Assembly: GCA_004554205.1 (NCBI GenBank)
Contig: SFNH01000017.1
Location: 1 to 23,995 of the forward strand
DNA length: 23,995 bases
Direction of reading: 5' to 3'
Source of the DNA: Clostridium sp.
GTDB taxonomy: Bacteria; Bacillota; Clostridia; Lachnospirales; Lachnospiraceae
Under the pieces are notes generated by a model. The model had not been told where the DNA came from, did not search any database, and saw only the letters and a program-made list of their open reading frames with translations. Within the stretch, counting starts at the first letter, position 1, and every line of letters starts with the position of its first letter. Shown in pieces: positions 16,356 through 23,894 of this stretch. Position numbers and translations under genes: made by a program.

Positions 16356-17099
16356 ATGGAAGCATATGCACTTACCGATACGGGGCAGAGCCGCAGCGCG
16401 AACCAGGACTATATCTTTTCCTCAACGACACCGATTGGCTCACTGAGCAATCTGTTTATCGTTGCGGACGGCATGGGGGGACACCAGGCGGGGGATTTTG
16501 CCTCCCGCTTTGTGGTGGAAAATCTGGTGGAATTTTTCAGAACCGAGTACCCGGACAAGGATGTCCACAGCATTCTAAAGGAAGGAATCCGGAAGGTGAA
16601 CCGAGAGCTTTATAAGCGGGCCGCTTCCGATCCGAAGCTTGCCGGGATGGGGAGCACGCTGGTTTTGGCGACGATCAAAGGCTCGGTGCTGTATGTGGCA
16701 AACATCGGAGACAGCCGCCTGTATGTCCTGGGCGATGACATGGAGCAGGTGACAACGGATCATTCCTATGTGGAGGAACTTGTCTCACTCGGCAAGATGA
16801 AGCGCGGAAGCAGGGATTATCTCGAACAGAAAAACATTATCACCCGCGCGATGGGCATGGACAGCGATGTGGATGTGGATCTGTTTGCGCACAAGCTCAG
16901 AAAGCGCGAATGTGTCCTGATGTGCTCCGACGGCCTGAGCAACATGGTGGACGAGTTTGAGATGGAGTATATCATCCGCTCGGAGGAGGATGTCCGAAAA
17001 AAGGCGGAGGCGCTTGTGAATGCCGCGAACAGATGCGGGGGCGCAGATAATATTTCCGTTATCGTCATTGAGCCGCAGATAAGTGAGGTGAGCTTATGA
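16356..17099 (+). CDS. stp: PP2C-type Ser/Thr protein phosphatase
   Basis: Soluble Mn/Mg-dependent phosphatase that reverses phosphorylation by the PASTA kinase encoded next to it (PrpC/Stp family). Start set at ATG 16356 because AAAGGAGG (16339-16346) is nine bases upstream, inside the end of rlmN; a TTG at 16347 in frame would touch that site. This gives 247 residues. PP2C motifs in order: RSANQD (13-18), VADGMGGH (36-43) with metal-binding Asp38, GDSRLYV, SDGLSNMV and GGADNISVI near the end. The stop overlaps the kinase start in ATGA, so the two are made at matched levels. Confidence 0.94.
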   Translation: MEAYALTDTGQSRSANQDYIFSSTTPIGSLSNLFIVADGMGGHQAGDFASRFVVENLVEFFRTEYPDKDVHSILKEGIRKVNRELYKRAASDPKLAGMGSTLVLATIKGSVLYVANIGDSRLYVLGDDMEQVTTDHSYVEELVSLGKMKRGSRDYLEQKNIITRAMGMDSDVDVDLFAHKLRKRECVLMCSDGLSNMVDEFEMEYIIRSEEDVRKKAEALVNAANRCGGADNISVIVIEPQISEVSL

Positions 17100-19288
17100 T
17101 GCTGAGACCGGGGACATTTTTACAGGATCGCTATGAAATCTTAGAGCAGATCGGCTCGGGCGGCATGTCGGTGGTGTATAAGGCAAAATGCCATAAGTTA
17201 AACCGTCTCGTGGCGATCAAGGTGCTCAAGGAGGAATTCTGCAACGACAGCAGTTTTGTCGCGAAGTTCAAGATGGAGGCGCAGGCGGCGGCGGGTCTGT
17301 CGCACCCGAATATCGTGAGCGTCTATGACGTTATCGACGAGGGCGCGCTCCACTATATCGTGATGGAGCTGATCGAGGGCATCACCTTAAAAAGCTACAT
17401 TGCCAAGAAGGGGAAGCTTGAGGTCAAGGAGAGCATCGGCATTGCCATCCAGGTAGCGCAGGGCATCGCGGCGGCGCATGAACAGCACATTATCCACCGG
17501 GATATCAAGCCGCAGAATATGATCATCTCAAAGGACGGAAAGGTAAAGGTGGCGGATTTCGGCATCGCCCGCGCCGTGTCGGCGCAGACCCTGACCTCGG
17601 CGGCGATGGGCTCCGTGCATTACATTTCGCCGGAGCAGGCGCGCGGCGGCTTCAGCGATGAGCGCAGCGACATCTACTCCCTGGGCGTCACCATGTACGA
17701 GATGGTGACCGGACGCCTCCCGTTTGAGGGGGAAAACACGGTGTCCATCGCGTTGGCGCATCTGGAAGATTCGCTTGTGCCGCCGGGCGTTCACAATCCG
17801 GAGATCCCGGCGAGCCTCGAGCGCATTATCATGAAGTGTATGGAAAAGAAGCCTGAAAGGCGGTACGCGAATGCGAATGAGGTGATCGCAGACCTGCGCG
17901 GGGCGCTGATCCATCCGGACGGGGACTACGTTCAAACAGCGGTGGCAGACAAGGCGTTAGCCGGAGAGACCGTGCAGCTAAGCAGCGAGGAGCTGGCTCA
18001 GATCAAGGGGCGAAAGCGCCCGGCGCCGGAGCAGATGAGAAGTCCGGCAGGAAACTACCGGGAGGAGTCGGCGGCGACCCGCAGGACTTACCCGGAAGAG
18101 AGAGAGCTTGATGTCATTTCATACGGCGACAAAAAGCCCTATTCGGGAAAGAATACAGGCAGGGGGAGAAAGCAGGAGGAAGATGATGTGAACCCGCATA
18201 TCGAGCGCCTTTTGGCAGGTGCGGGAGTGATCGTGGCGATCATTATCGTGGCGGTGTTGATCGTGGTGTTCTCAAAGCTGGGCGGCTTATTCCAGTCCGG
18301 TTCGGGCGGGATGCAGAATGGAAGCGAAAATATTGTCAGTCAGTCCGGCGATCAGGGCTCAGAGCTAAAGGGGACGGAGCTTTATATGCCGGATGTGCGC
18401 GGTCTGTCCGAGGACGTCGCGGAGAGCCGGTTAAAGGAAGACTTCCTCACCATGAAGCGTACCTATGCGTTTTTCGACGATGTGAAGAAGGGCTATATCG
18501 CCAGCCAGGATCCGGAACCCGGGGAGATCGTATTAAAGGGGAGCAATGTAAATGTGGTCGTCAGCAGCGGCTCCGATAAGATCAACCTGGCGGAGCTCGG
18601 GATCAGCAATCTGGACGGCGAGACGGCGACAAAATTCCTTGCCAGCAAAAACATCAATGTGCAGGTGGTCGAGGAGGAGAGCGAGATCATAGAGAAGGGG
18701 AAGATCCTGCGGTACGAGCCGGAGCTTGTCGCGGAGGGCGGAACCGTCTCCCTGTATGTCAGCAGCGGCCCGTATGTGGACACGGTGGCAGTTCCTTATC
18801 TGGTCGGGAAACCGGAGGAGGAGGCGATCGCACTTCTTGCGGAGAACAACCTAAGCCCGGGCGATACCGACATCGACAGCAGTGACAGCATTGCGAAGGG
18901 GAGCATTATCAGCCAGGATATCGCCGCGGGCACGCAGCTTGAGACCGGGAGCAAGGTGAGTTATGTAGTCAGCAGCGGCCCCGAACAGCAGCACCAGCGC
19001 TATGTGGCTTCCATCAATGAGGTTTACGATTTGAGCAACCTGATCGGGCCGGGCGCCGGCACGTCCAATGTGACGGTGATGATACGTCTGCGTCAGGGAA
19101 CGGAGGAGGAACCGCGTTACAAGGTGCTCACTCAGGCGACCACCATAAAGGGTGACGTGCTGCTCCCGATCAGCTATACCAGCATCGAGAGCATAGACGG
19201 GACCGATAAGGGAGAGCTTGAGATCGTGGATGTGGCATCCGGTGCGGTCGTCAAGAGCTACACGCTTACGTTCTTCCCCATGGACTGA
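17096..19288 (+). CDS. prkC: PASTA-domain Ser/Thr protein kinase (PrkC/PknB family)
   Basis: Membrane receptor kinase that senses peptidoglycan fragments or lipid II and phosphorylates cell-wall, division and translation proteins. It has 730 residues. Kinase domain about 13-270: glycine loop GSGGMSVV (20-27), Lys42, HRD at 134-136, DFG at 154-156, and an SPEQARG activation segment. A charged juxtamembrane linker runs 280-370 with several possible phospho-sites. One membrane helix is at about 376-393. Three PASTA repeats lie outside (about 428-492, 494-558, 562-628), each ending in a V-S-S-G-like strand. A further 95 residues (634-730) form a non-PASTA C-terminal domain ending in an apparently beta-rich segment. 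It overlaps stp by four bases; ATG 17099 is an equally good start. Confidence 0.95.
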   Translation: MMLRPGTFLQDRYEILEQIGSGGMSVVYKAKCHKLNRLVAIKVLKEEFCNDSSFVAKFKMEAQAAAGLSHPNIVSVYDVIDEGALHYIVMELIEGITLKSYIAKKGKLEVKESIGIAIQVAQGIAAAHEQHIIHRDIKPQNMIISKDGKVKVADFGIARAVSAQTLTSAAMGSVHYISPEQARGGFSDERSDIYSLGVTMYEMVTGRLPFEGENTVSIALAHLEDSLVPPGVHNPEIPASLERIIMKCMEKKPERRYANANEVIADLRGALIHPDGDYVQTAVADKALAGETVQLSSEELAQIKGRKRPAPEQMRSPAGNYREESAATRRTYPEERELDVISYGDKKPYSGKNTGRGRKQEEDDVNPHIERLLAGAGVIVAIIIVAVLIVVFSKLGGLFQSGSGGMQNGSENIVSQSGDQGSELKGTELYMPDVRGLSEDVAESRLKEDFLTMKRTYAFFDDVKKGYIASQDPEPGEIVLKGSNVNVVVSSGSDKINLAELGISNLDGETATKFLASKNINVQVVEEESEIIEKGKILRYEPELVAEGGTVSLYVSSGPYVDTVAVPYLVGKPEEEAIALLAENNLSPGDTDIDSSDSIAKGSIISQDIAAGTQLETGSKVSYVVSSGPEQQHQRYVASINEVYDLSNLIGPGAGTSNVTVMIRLRQGTEEEPRYKVLTQATTIKGDVLLPISYTSIESIDGTDKGELEIVDVASGAVVKSYTLTFFPMD

Positions 19289-19303
19289 CAGGTTTAAGCG
19301 CAT

Positions 19304-20185
19304 ATGACAGGAAAGATCATTAAAGGAATTGCGGGATTTTACTATGTGCATGACGGAAATAACACCGTCTATGCCTGCCGGGCAAAGGGCATTTTCAGGA
19401 ATCGCGGCTTAAAGCCGGTAGTCGGGGATGACGCCATGTTTTCCGTGCTTGATGAGGCGTCGTCTGAGGGAACGATCGATGAGATCCTTCCCCGCAAGAA
19501 TCTGCTCGTCCGCCCGGCGTCCGCCAATGTGGACCAGGCGCTGATCCTGTTTGCCGTGACGCAGCCGGAGCCGAATTTCAATCTCCTGGACCGGTTTCTG
19601 ATCATGATGGCGGCACAGGGCATCCCCGTTTCGATCTGCTTTAACAAGACAGATCTTGCAGGGCAGAAAAAGCGGGAGGAATACCGCAAGATCTATGAGA
19701 AGTCGGGATATCCGGTGCTGTTTTTAAGCGTCCGTGAACGCACGGGTCTTGAGGAGATCCGCGCGTTCCTTAAGGGAAAGACGACGATCCTCGCCGGGCC
19801 CTCCGGCGTTGGGAAGTCCTCCCTGACAAATCTTCTGCTCCCGGAGGCCCTGATGGAAACCGGAAGCATCAGCGAGAGAATCGGGAGAGGGCGGCACACG
19901 ACCCGCCACGCGGAGCTGTTCTGTGTGGACGAGGGGACCTACCTGATGGACACGCCCGGCTTTTCTTCCATGCATCTTACGGAAATTGAGGCGAATGAAC
20001 TGAAAGATTATTTTCCTGAGTTTGAGGATTATGCTTCGCAGTGCCGTTTTCAGGCAGACTGTGTGCATATCGGGGAGCCGGTCTGCGGAGTGAAGGAAGC
20101 GCTCGGGCGCGGAGAGATCAGCCGGAGCCGCTATGAAAATTACTGCCTTTTGTACCGGGAATTAAAGGAACGTAAAAAATACTGA
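19304..20185 (+). CDS. rsgA: ribosome small-subunit GTPase RsgA
   Basis: Circularly permuted GTPase that checks late 30S subunit assembly. It has 293 residues, normal. An OB-fold precedes (about 1-65). The permuted GTPase motifs come as G4 NKTD (114-117), G1 GPSGVGKS (165-172) and G3 DTPG (216-219), with the RGRHTT switch at 195-200. The C-terminal zinc site is Cys247, Cys253, His255 and Cys261. No strong ribosome binding site is seen before ATG 19304, only ACAGG about 14 bases ahead, so translation may depend on the kinase gene 15 bases upstream. In B. subtilis the orthologue (cpgA) sits in the same place and is a PrkC substrate. Confidence 0.95.
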   Translation: MTGKIIKGIAGFYYVHDGNNTVYACRAKGIFRNRGLKPVVGDDAMFSVLDEASSEGTIDEILPRKNLLVRPASANVDQALILFAVTQPEPNFNLLDRFLIMMAAQGIPVSICFNKTDLAGQKKREEYRKIYEKSGYPVLFLSVRERTGLEEIRAFLKGKTTILAGPSGVGKSSLTNLLLPEALMETGSISERIGRGRHTTRHAELFCVDEGTYLMDTPGFSSMHLTEIEANELKDYFPEFEDYASQCRFQADCVHIGEPVCGVKEALGRGEISRSRYENYCLLYRELKERKKY

Positions 20186-20201
20186 ATGGAGAGGAAGAGT
20201 T

Positions 20202-20864
20202 ATGTATAAGCTGGCACCGTCGATTTTATCGGCAGATTTCGGCAATCTTTCGCGTGATGTGAGGCTTGTGGCAGACGCGGGGGCGGAGTATATCCACATT
20301 GATGTCATGGACGGAATGTTCGTGCCGAGCATTTCATTCGGAATGCCGGTGATCAAAAGTATCCGCCCCTGCACGGACAAGGTGTTTGACGTACACATGA
20401 TGGTGGAGGAGCCGGGGCGTTATGCGGAGGCGATGAAGGAGGCGGGCGCGGACTTGATCTGCGTGCATCAGGAGGCGTGCCGCCATCTCGACCGGACAAT
20501 CAGCCAGATTAAGGGGCTTGGACTTAAGGCGGGCGTGGCGCTCAATCCCGCGACGCCGGTGGAGAGCCTCTCCTGCGTGCTCGGACAGGTTGACATGGTG
20601 TTGATCATGTCGGTAAATCCGGGCTTCGGCGGACAGAAATTTATCCCGTACACCTTAGATAAGATAAGGACGTTGCGCGCGATGTGCGATGCGCGGGGGC
20701 TTGCGACCGATATTGAGGTGGACGGCGGCGTGGGGCTTAACAATGTGAGGGAGGTACTGAAGGCGGGGGCGAATGTCATCGTGGCGGGCTCTGCGGTGTA
20801 CGGCGGTGACGTGAGAGCAAATGTAGAGGCATTTCTTGCCGCTTTTAAGGAAGTGAGACCATGA
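20202..20864 (+). CDS. rpe: ribulose-phosphate 3-epimerase
   Basis: TIM-barrel metalloenzyme interconverting ribulose 5-phosphate and xylulose 5-phosphate in the pentose phosphate pathway. It has 220 residues, normal. It starts with the family-typical LAPSILSADF. Metal and catalytic residues are His32 and Asp34 (HIDVMDG), His65 (DVHMMV) and Asp174 (EVDGGV). The phosphate loop MSVNPGFGGQKF is at 136-147. Ribosome binding site GGAGAGGAAG (about 20187-20196) is strong. The last four bases overlap the start of thiN (ATGA). Confidence 0.96.
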   Translation: MYKLAPSILSADFGNLSRDVRLVADAGAEYIHIDVMDGMFVPSISFGMPVIKSIRPCTDKVFDVHMMVEEPGRYAEAMKEAGADLICVHQEACRHLDRTISQIKGLGLKAGVALNPATPVESLSCVLGQVDMVLIMSVNPGFGGQKFIPYTLDKIRTLRAMCDARGLATDIEVDGGVGLNNVREVLKAGANVIVAGSAVYGGDVRANVEAFLAAFKEVRP

Positions 20865-21526
20865 GAAGCTGTCTTGTTGTGACGGGCGGAAGGATTGACT
20901 TATCTTTCGCCCGTTCCTTTTTGGAAAAAAATTCTTTTGACAGGGTGATTGCCGTGGACGCCGGTCTTGAGGCCGCGGACGCGCTCGGGCTTGTTCCTGA
21001 CTATGCGGTGGGGGATTTTGATACCGTGTCGGCGCCGGTACTTGAGAGATACCGGCAGATGCCTTTCATCGTCTGGGAGTGTCACAGGCCGGAGAAGAAC
21101 GAGACGGACACGGAGCTTGCCAGAAGCCGCGCCCTGACGCTAGGCTGTGAGGAAATCGTTTTTCTGGGAGCAACGGGAGGCAGGCTTGACCATATGTTAG
21201 GAAATATCCACACACTCGCGGCCTGCTTAAAGAGCGGAGTTAAGGCGTATCTTATCGACCGCCAGAACAAGCTGTACCTGCTCGATGAGGGGAAGCGCTT
21301 TTCCCGCTCCCTGCTCTGGGGAAACTATGTCTCTTTCCTGCCCTACACGGAGGAGGTGACGGGCATTACCCTTGAGGGCTTTCGCTACCCGTTAGAGAGA
21401 AAGGATATCCGCCGCGGGGAGGAGGTCGGGCTCTGCATAAGCAATGAGCTGGCGGGCGAGGAGGCGACGCTTCACTTTGAAGATGGGATCTTGGTCTGCG
21501 TGGAATCTCGAGATTGGACTGATTAA
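20861..21526 (+). CDS. thiN: thiamine pyrophosphokinase
   Basis: Transfers pyrophosphate from ATP to thiamine, giving the cofactor thiamine diphosphate. It has 221 residues. Motifs: DAGLEAAD (33-40), GDFDT (51-55), NETDTE (80-85) and GATGGRLDHMLGN (103-115), which form the ATP, magnesium and catalytic site of the family. The C-terminal half is the beta-rich thiamine-binding domain. It overlaps rpe by four bases and closes the conserved prkC-rsgA-rpe-thiN run. It allows use of salvaged thiamine, which fits a transporter gene being next, although no thiamine link is proven. Confidence 0.93.
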   Translation: MRSCLVVTGGRIDLSFARSFLEKNSFDRVIAVDAGLEAADALGLVPDYAVGDFDTVSAPVLERYRQMPFIVWECHRPEKNETDTELARSRALTLGCEEIVFLGATGGRLDHMLGNIHTLAACLKSGVKAYLIDRQNKLYLLDEGKRFSRSLLWGNYVSFLPYTEEVTGITLEGFRYPLERKDIRRGEEVGLCISNELAGEEATLHFEDGILVCVESRDWTD

Positions 21527-21544
21527 AAATAAAGAAACTGGATA

Positions 21545-21573
21545 TTTACACCAATCCACTTATGCGCTATGCT
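21545..21573 (+). promoter_or_regulatory. candidate vegetative promoter for the ECF transporter gene
   Basis: TTTACA (5 of 6 to the -35 consensus) at 21545-21550 and TATGCT (4 of 6 to the -10) at 21568-21573 are separated by exactly 17 bases. The predicted start near 21580 leaves a leader of about 25 bases before ATG 21606, which carries AGGGAGAGA as ribosome binding site. The short leader leaves no room for a thiamine (TPP) riboswitch. Confidence 0.45.
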
Positions 21574-21605
21574 TGGAGAAACCAAAAAGCAAGGGAGAGA
21601 GTACA

Positions 21606-22229
21606 ATGAGAGATACGAAAAACGACAAGGTTTACAAGCTGGTGCTCACGGCGCTTATGGCGGCGCTGTGCTATGTGGCGTTTACCTACCTGAAAATCCC
21701 GATTCCCACGTTCGGCGGAGATTATGTGGCGCTCCATATCGGGAACGCGTTCTGTGTGCTGGCGGCGCTGCTCCTAGGAGGCGTGTACGGCGGCGTGGCG
21801 GGCTCTCTCGGCATGACGATCGCGGACCTTCTCGACCCGGTCTACATTACGAGTGCGCCGAAGACCTTTATCTTAAAGCTGTGCATCGGCCTGATCGCGG
21901 GGTTTGTGGCGCACAGGATCGCACACATCACGGAGGATCACGATACGAGGTACATCTTTAAGTGGTCGCTGATCGCATCTGTGGCGGGACTTGGCTTTAA
22001 TGTTATCATGGATCCGATTGTGGGATATTTCTACAAGAACTTTATTTTAGGGGTTCAGTCCGACGCGGCAAAAATTATGTCAACCTGGGCGGCGGGCGTT
22101 ACGTTTATCAATGCGGTGGCGGGCACGATCGTGGTGGTTGTGGTTTATATGGCGGTCCGCCCGGTTCTTAAGAAGGCTGGGCTGTTCATCCGGATCGGGG
22201 ATCGCGGAGCTAAGGACGTTACACGTTAG
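21606..22229 (+). CDS. ECF transporter S component (substrate-binding membrane subunit)
   Basis: Integral membrane protein, 207 residues from ATG 21606, with about six hydrophobic segments. The pattern fits the ECF-type riboflavin-transporter-like S-component family (Pfam ECF-ribofla_trS). Recognisable features are an early helix with ALMAALCYVAFTYLKIP, a short loop GGDYVALHIGNAF, a Gly-rich helix LLLGGVYGGVAGSLG, then DLLDPVYITSAPKTFILK. S components capture a vitamin or related micronutrient and dock with a shared EcfA1-EcfA2-EcfT energy module, which is absent here and is presumably encoded elsewhere. The substrate cannot be read from the sequence. The preceding thiN hints at thiamine or a precursor, but this protein does not show the ThiT pattern. 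An upstream in-frame extension to 21444 overlaps thiN and is unlikely. Confidence 0.85.
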   Translation: MRDTKNDKVYKLVLTALMAALCYVAFTYLKIPIPTFGGDYVALHIGNAFCVLAALLLGGVYGGVAGSLGMTIADLLDPVYITSAPKTFILKLCIGLIAGFVAHRIAHITEDHDTRYIFKWSLIASVAGLGFNVIMDPIVGYFYKNFILGVQSDAAKIMSTWAAGVTFINAVAGTIVVVVVYMAVRPVLKKAGLFIRIGDRGAKDVTR

Positions 22230-22231
22230 AT

Positions 22232-22335
22232 ACGCCGTTTACGTCCGGGCAGACAGCCCGCGTGACACGCTGCGTTTCCAGCGGACTTCACGCCGCTTAA
22301 GCCCGTGAAAGACAGCCCGTGACACGCCCGAGCAA
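22232..22335 (+). repeat. GC-rich intergenic tandem repeat, left of serS
   Basis: Two units with a period of 58 bases begin ACGCCG at 22232 and 22290. Unit 1 includes 35 bases (22245-22279) that match 23860-23894 on the other side of serS with only two differences. Unit 2 is degraded, keeping GACAGCCCG and TGACACGCC. A hairpin with 7-base arms (22269-22275 and 22290-22296, one mismatch) and a 14-base loop spans the junction. No start codon or coding pattern fits it, so it looks like a non-coding repeat family. Confidence 0.6.
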
Positions 22336-22393
22336 AAGTTTTACACCCGGCGACCGAACAAAAGCGAAAACCTCGACCGCGACCGAACTTAAG

Positions 22394-22427
22394 GAAATTT
22401 AAGCCGCAAAAAGGCTTTTATTTCTTG
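22394..22427 (+). terminator. candidate rho-independent terminator after the ECF gene
   Basis: GAAATTTAAGCC (22394-22405) and GGCTTTTATTTC (22413-22424) pair at 10 of 12 positions around the loop GCAAAAA. The GC core AAGCC/GGCTT is followed by a T-rich tract. It would end transcripts from the thiN/ECF side before the serS promoter. Confidence 0.5.
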
Positions 22428-22428
22428 A

Positions 22429-22469
22429 AAAAATGTAGTATAATCTGGGAATGATTGTACTACATTTTT
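22429..22469. promoter_or_regulatory. 12-bp perfect inverted repeat over the candidate serS promoter
   Basis: AAAAATGTAGTA (22429-22440) and TACTACATTTTT (22458-22469) are perfect reverse complements separated by 17 bases. A consensus TATAAT (22439-22444) begins on the last two bases of the left arm, so the arms flank the -10 and the expected start near 22451. That is the layout of a repressor operator. No good -35 box is visible (CTTTTA or TTTTAT at best). The stem has only two G-C pairs, so a terminator is the weaker reading, although the right arm does end in a T-run. Confidence 0.45.
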
Positions 22470-22474
22470 AATTT

Positions 22475-22492
22475 TACGCCGGGAATGGCGTA
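22475..22492 (+). other. small hairpin in the serS leader
   Basis: TACGCC (22475-22480) and GGCGTA (22487-22492) form a perfect 6-base stem with loop GGGAAT, ending four bases before the ribosome binding site AGGAGGA (22496-22502). It might affect ribosome access or mRNA stability. The leader from the presumed start is only about 56 bases and has no T-box. Confidence 0.35.
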
Positions 22493-22506
22493 TACAGGAG
22501 GAAGAA

Positions 22507-23799
22507 ATGCTGGATTTAAAATTTGTCCGCGAGAATCCGGACATCGTAAAAAAGAATATCGAGAATAAATTTCAGTTCGACAAGCTGCCGCTCGTAGACG
22601 AGGTGATCGACCTGGACGCGAAGAACCGCGCGGCGAAGGCGGAGGCGGACAATCTCCGCGCCGCCAGAAATAAGCTCTCAAAGCAGATCGGCCAGCTCAT
22701 GGGACAGGGAAAGAAGCAGGAGGCAGAAGAGGTAAAGGCGCAGGTTGCGGCGAACGCGGCGCGTCTTTCGGAGCTCGAGGAGCTTGAGACAGAGCTTGAG
22801 GCGAAAGTTCTTAAGATCATGATGACGATCCCGAACATCATCGACCCCAGCGTCCCGATCGGAAAGGACGACAGCGAGAATGTGGAGATCGAGCGCTTCG
22901 GTGAGCCGGTCGTCCCGGATTTCGAGATCCCGTATCACACCGATATCATGAAGAGCTTTGATGGGATTGACCTGGACGCGGCGGGAAAGGTTGCCGGAAA
23001 CGGCTTCTATTATCTGATGGGCGACATCGCGAGACTCCATTCCTCCGTGATCTCCTACGCGCGCGACTTTATGATCGGCCGCGGCTTTACCTATTGTGTG
23101 CCGCCGTTCATGATCCGCAGCAACGTGGTGACGGGCGTGATGTCCTTCGCCGAGATGGACGCGATGATGTACAAGATCGAGGGTGAGGATCTCTACCTGA
23201 TCGGCACGAGCGAGCATTCCATGATCGGTAAATTTATCGATACAATCACCCCGGAGGATCAGCTCCCGAAGACGCTCACCAGTTATTCCCCGTGCTTCCG
23301 CAAGGAGAAGGGGGCGCACGGTATCGAGGAGCGCGGCGTGTACCGCATCCACCAGTTTGAGAAGCAGGAGATGATCGTGGTGTGCAGGCCGGAGGAGTCT
23401 CCGATGTGGTATGATAAGCTGTGGCAGAACACCGTTGATCTGTTCCGCTCTCTGGATATCCCGGTCAGGACGCTCGAGTGCTGCTCCGGCGACCTGGCAG
23501 ACTTAAAGGTGAAGTCCTGCGACGTGGAGGCATGGTCCCCGCGCCAGAAGAAATACTTTGAGGTCGGCTCCTGCTCGAACCTCGGCGACGCGCAGGCGCG
23601 CCGTTTAAAGATCCGCGTTGACGGCGGCGAGAAGGGCAAGTACTTTGCTCACACGTTAAACAATACTGTGGTGGCTCCGCCGCGCATGCTGATCGCGTTT
23701 TTGGAGAACAACCTTCAGGCGGACGGGAGCGTGAGGATTCCGAAGGTGCTTCAGCCGTACATGGGCGGCATGGAAGTGATGCTTCCGAAGAGGAGTTAA
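22507..23799 (+). CDS. serS: seryl-tRNA synthetase, divergent class II form
   Basis: Charges tRNA-Ser (and tRNA-Sec if present) with serine. It has 430 residues, normal. The N-terminal long coiled-coil arm (about 27-107, rich in A, E and K) grips the tRNA long arm. The catalytic core has TSE at 234-236, motif 2 FRKE at 264-267 with HQFEKQE at 282-288, and motif 3 APPRMLIAFLEN at 390-401 with the ATP-binding Arg393. Some conserved positions differ from the common bacterial enzyme as I know it: TSEHSMIG in place of TAEVPL, KGAHGIEERG in place of the usual SAGxDTRG, and NNTVVAPPR in place of NGSGLAVxR. The core residues are kept, so it should be active. The ribosome binding site is optimal and the gene stands alone behind its own promoter, flanked on both sides by the same repeat. 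Confidence 0.93.
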   Translation: MLDLKFVRENPDIVKKNIENKFQFDKLPLVDEVIDLDAKNRAAKAEADNLRAARNKLSKQIGQLMGQGKKQEAEEVKAQVAANAARLSELEELETELEAKVLKIMMTIPNIIDPSVPIGKDDSENVEIERFGEPVVPDFEIPYHTDIMKSFDGIDLDAAGKVAGNGFYYLMGDIARLHSSVISYARDFMIGRGFTYCVPPFMIRSNVVTGVMSFAEMDAMMYKIEGEDLYLIGTSEHSMIGKFIDTITPEDQLPKTLTSYSPCFRKEKGAHGIEERGVYRIHQFEKQEMIVVCRPEESPMWYDKLWQNTVDLFRSLDIPVRTLECCSGDLADLKVKSCDVEAWSPRQKKYFEVGSCSNLGDAQARRLKIRVDGGEKGKYFAHTLNNTVVAPPRMLIAFLENNLQADGSVRIPKVLQPYMGGMEVMLPKRS

Positions 23800-23826
23800 A
23801 CGGTTAAGCTGTAACGGTTCAGCCAT

Positions 23827-23894
23827 GCGGCGTTTCCGGCGGATCTTACGCCGCAGTTCCCGGACAGACAGCCCGTGTGACACGCTGCGTTTCC
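23827..23894 (+). repeat. GC-rich intergenic repeat, right of serS
   Basis: Same element as at 22232-22335. A perfect hairpin (GCGGCGT 23827-23833 with ACGCCGC 23848-23854, 14-base loop) is followed by 35 bases (23860-23894) that match 22245-22279 with two differences. The 14-base loop itself resembles the loop at 22276-22289. The next unit starts (GCTGCGTTTCC) and then diverges. Confidence 0.6.

Noticed and set aside
18377..18980. DNA-level tandem repeat in the kinase gene
   Set aside because: The periodicity comes from three diverged PASTA protein domains. The nucleotide similarity is mostly limited to the V-S-S-G codons.
21527..21605. Possible TPP riboswitch between thiN and the ECF gene
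   Set aside because: The conserved CUGAGA and thiamine-pocket helices are absent and the predicted leader is only about 25 bases.
22232..22335. CRISPR-like array
   Set aside because: The repeat units follow each other without unique spacers of regular size, there are only about two units per site, and no cas genes are present.
22336..22506. T-box leader upstream of serS
   Set aside because: No AGGGTGGNACCGCG-like T-box sequence or specifier stem is visible, and the leader downstream of the candidate promoter is about 56 bases.
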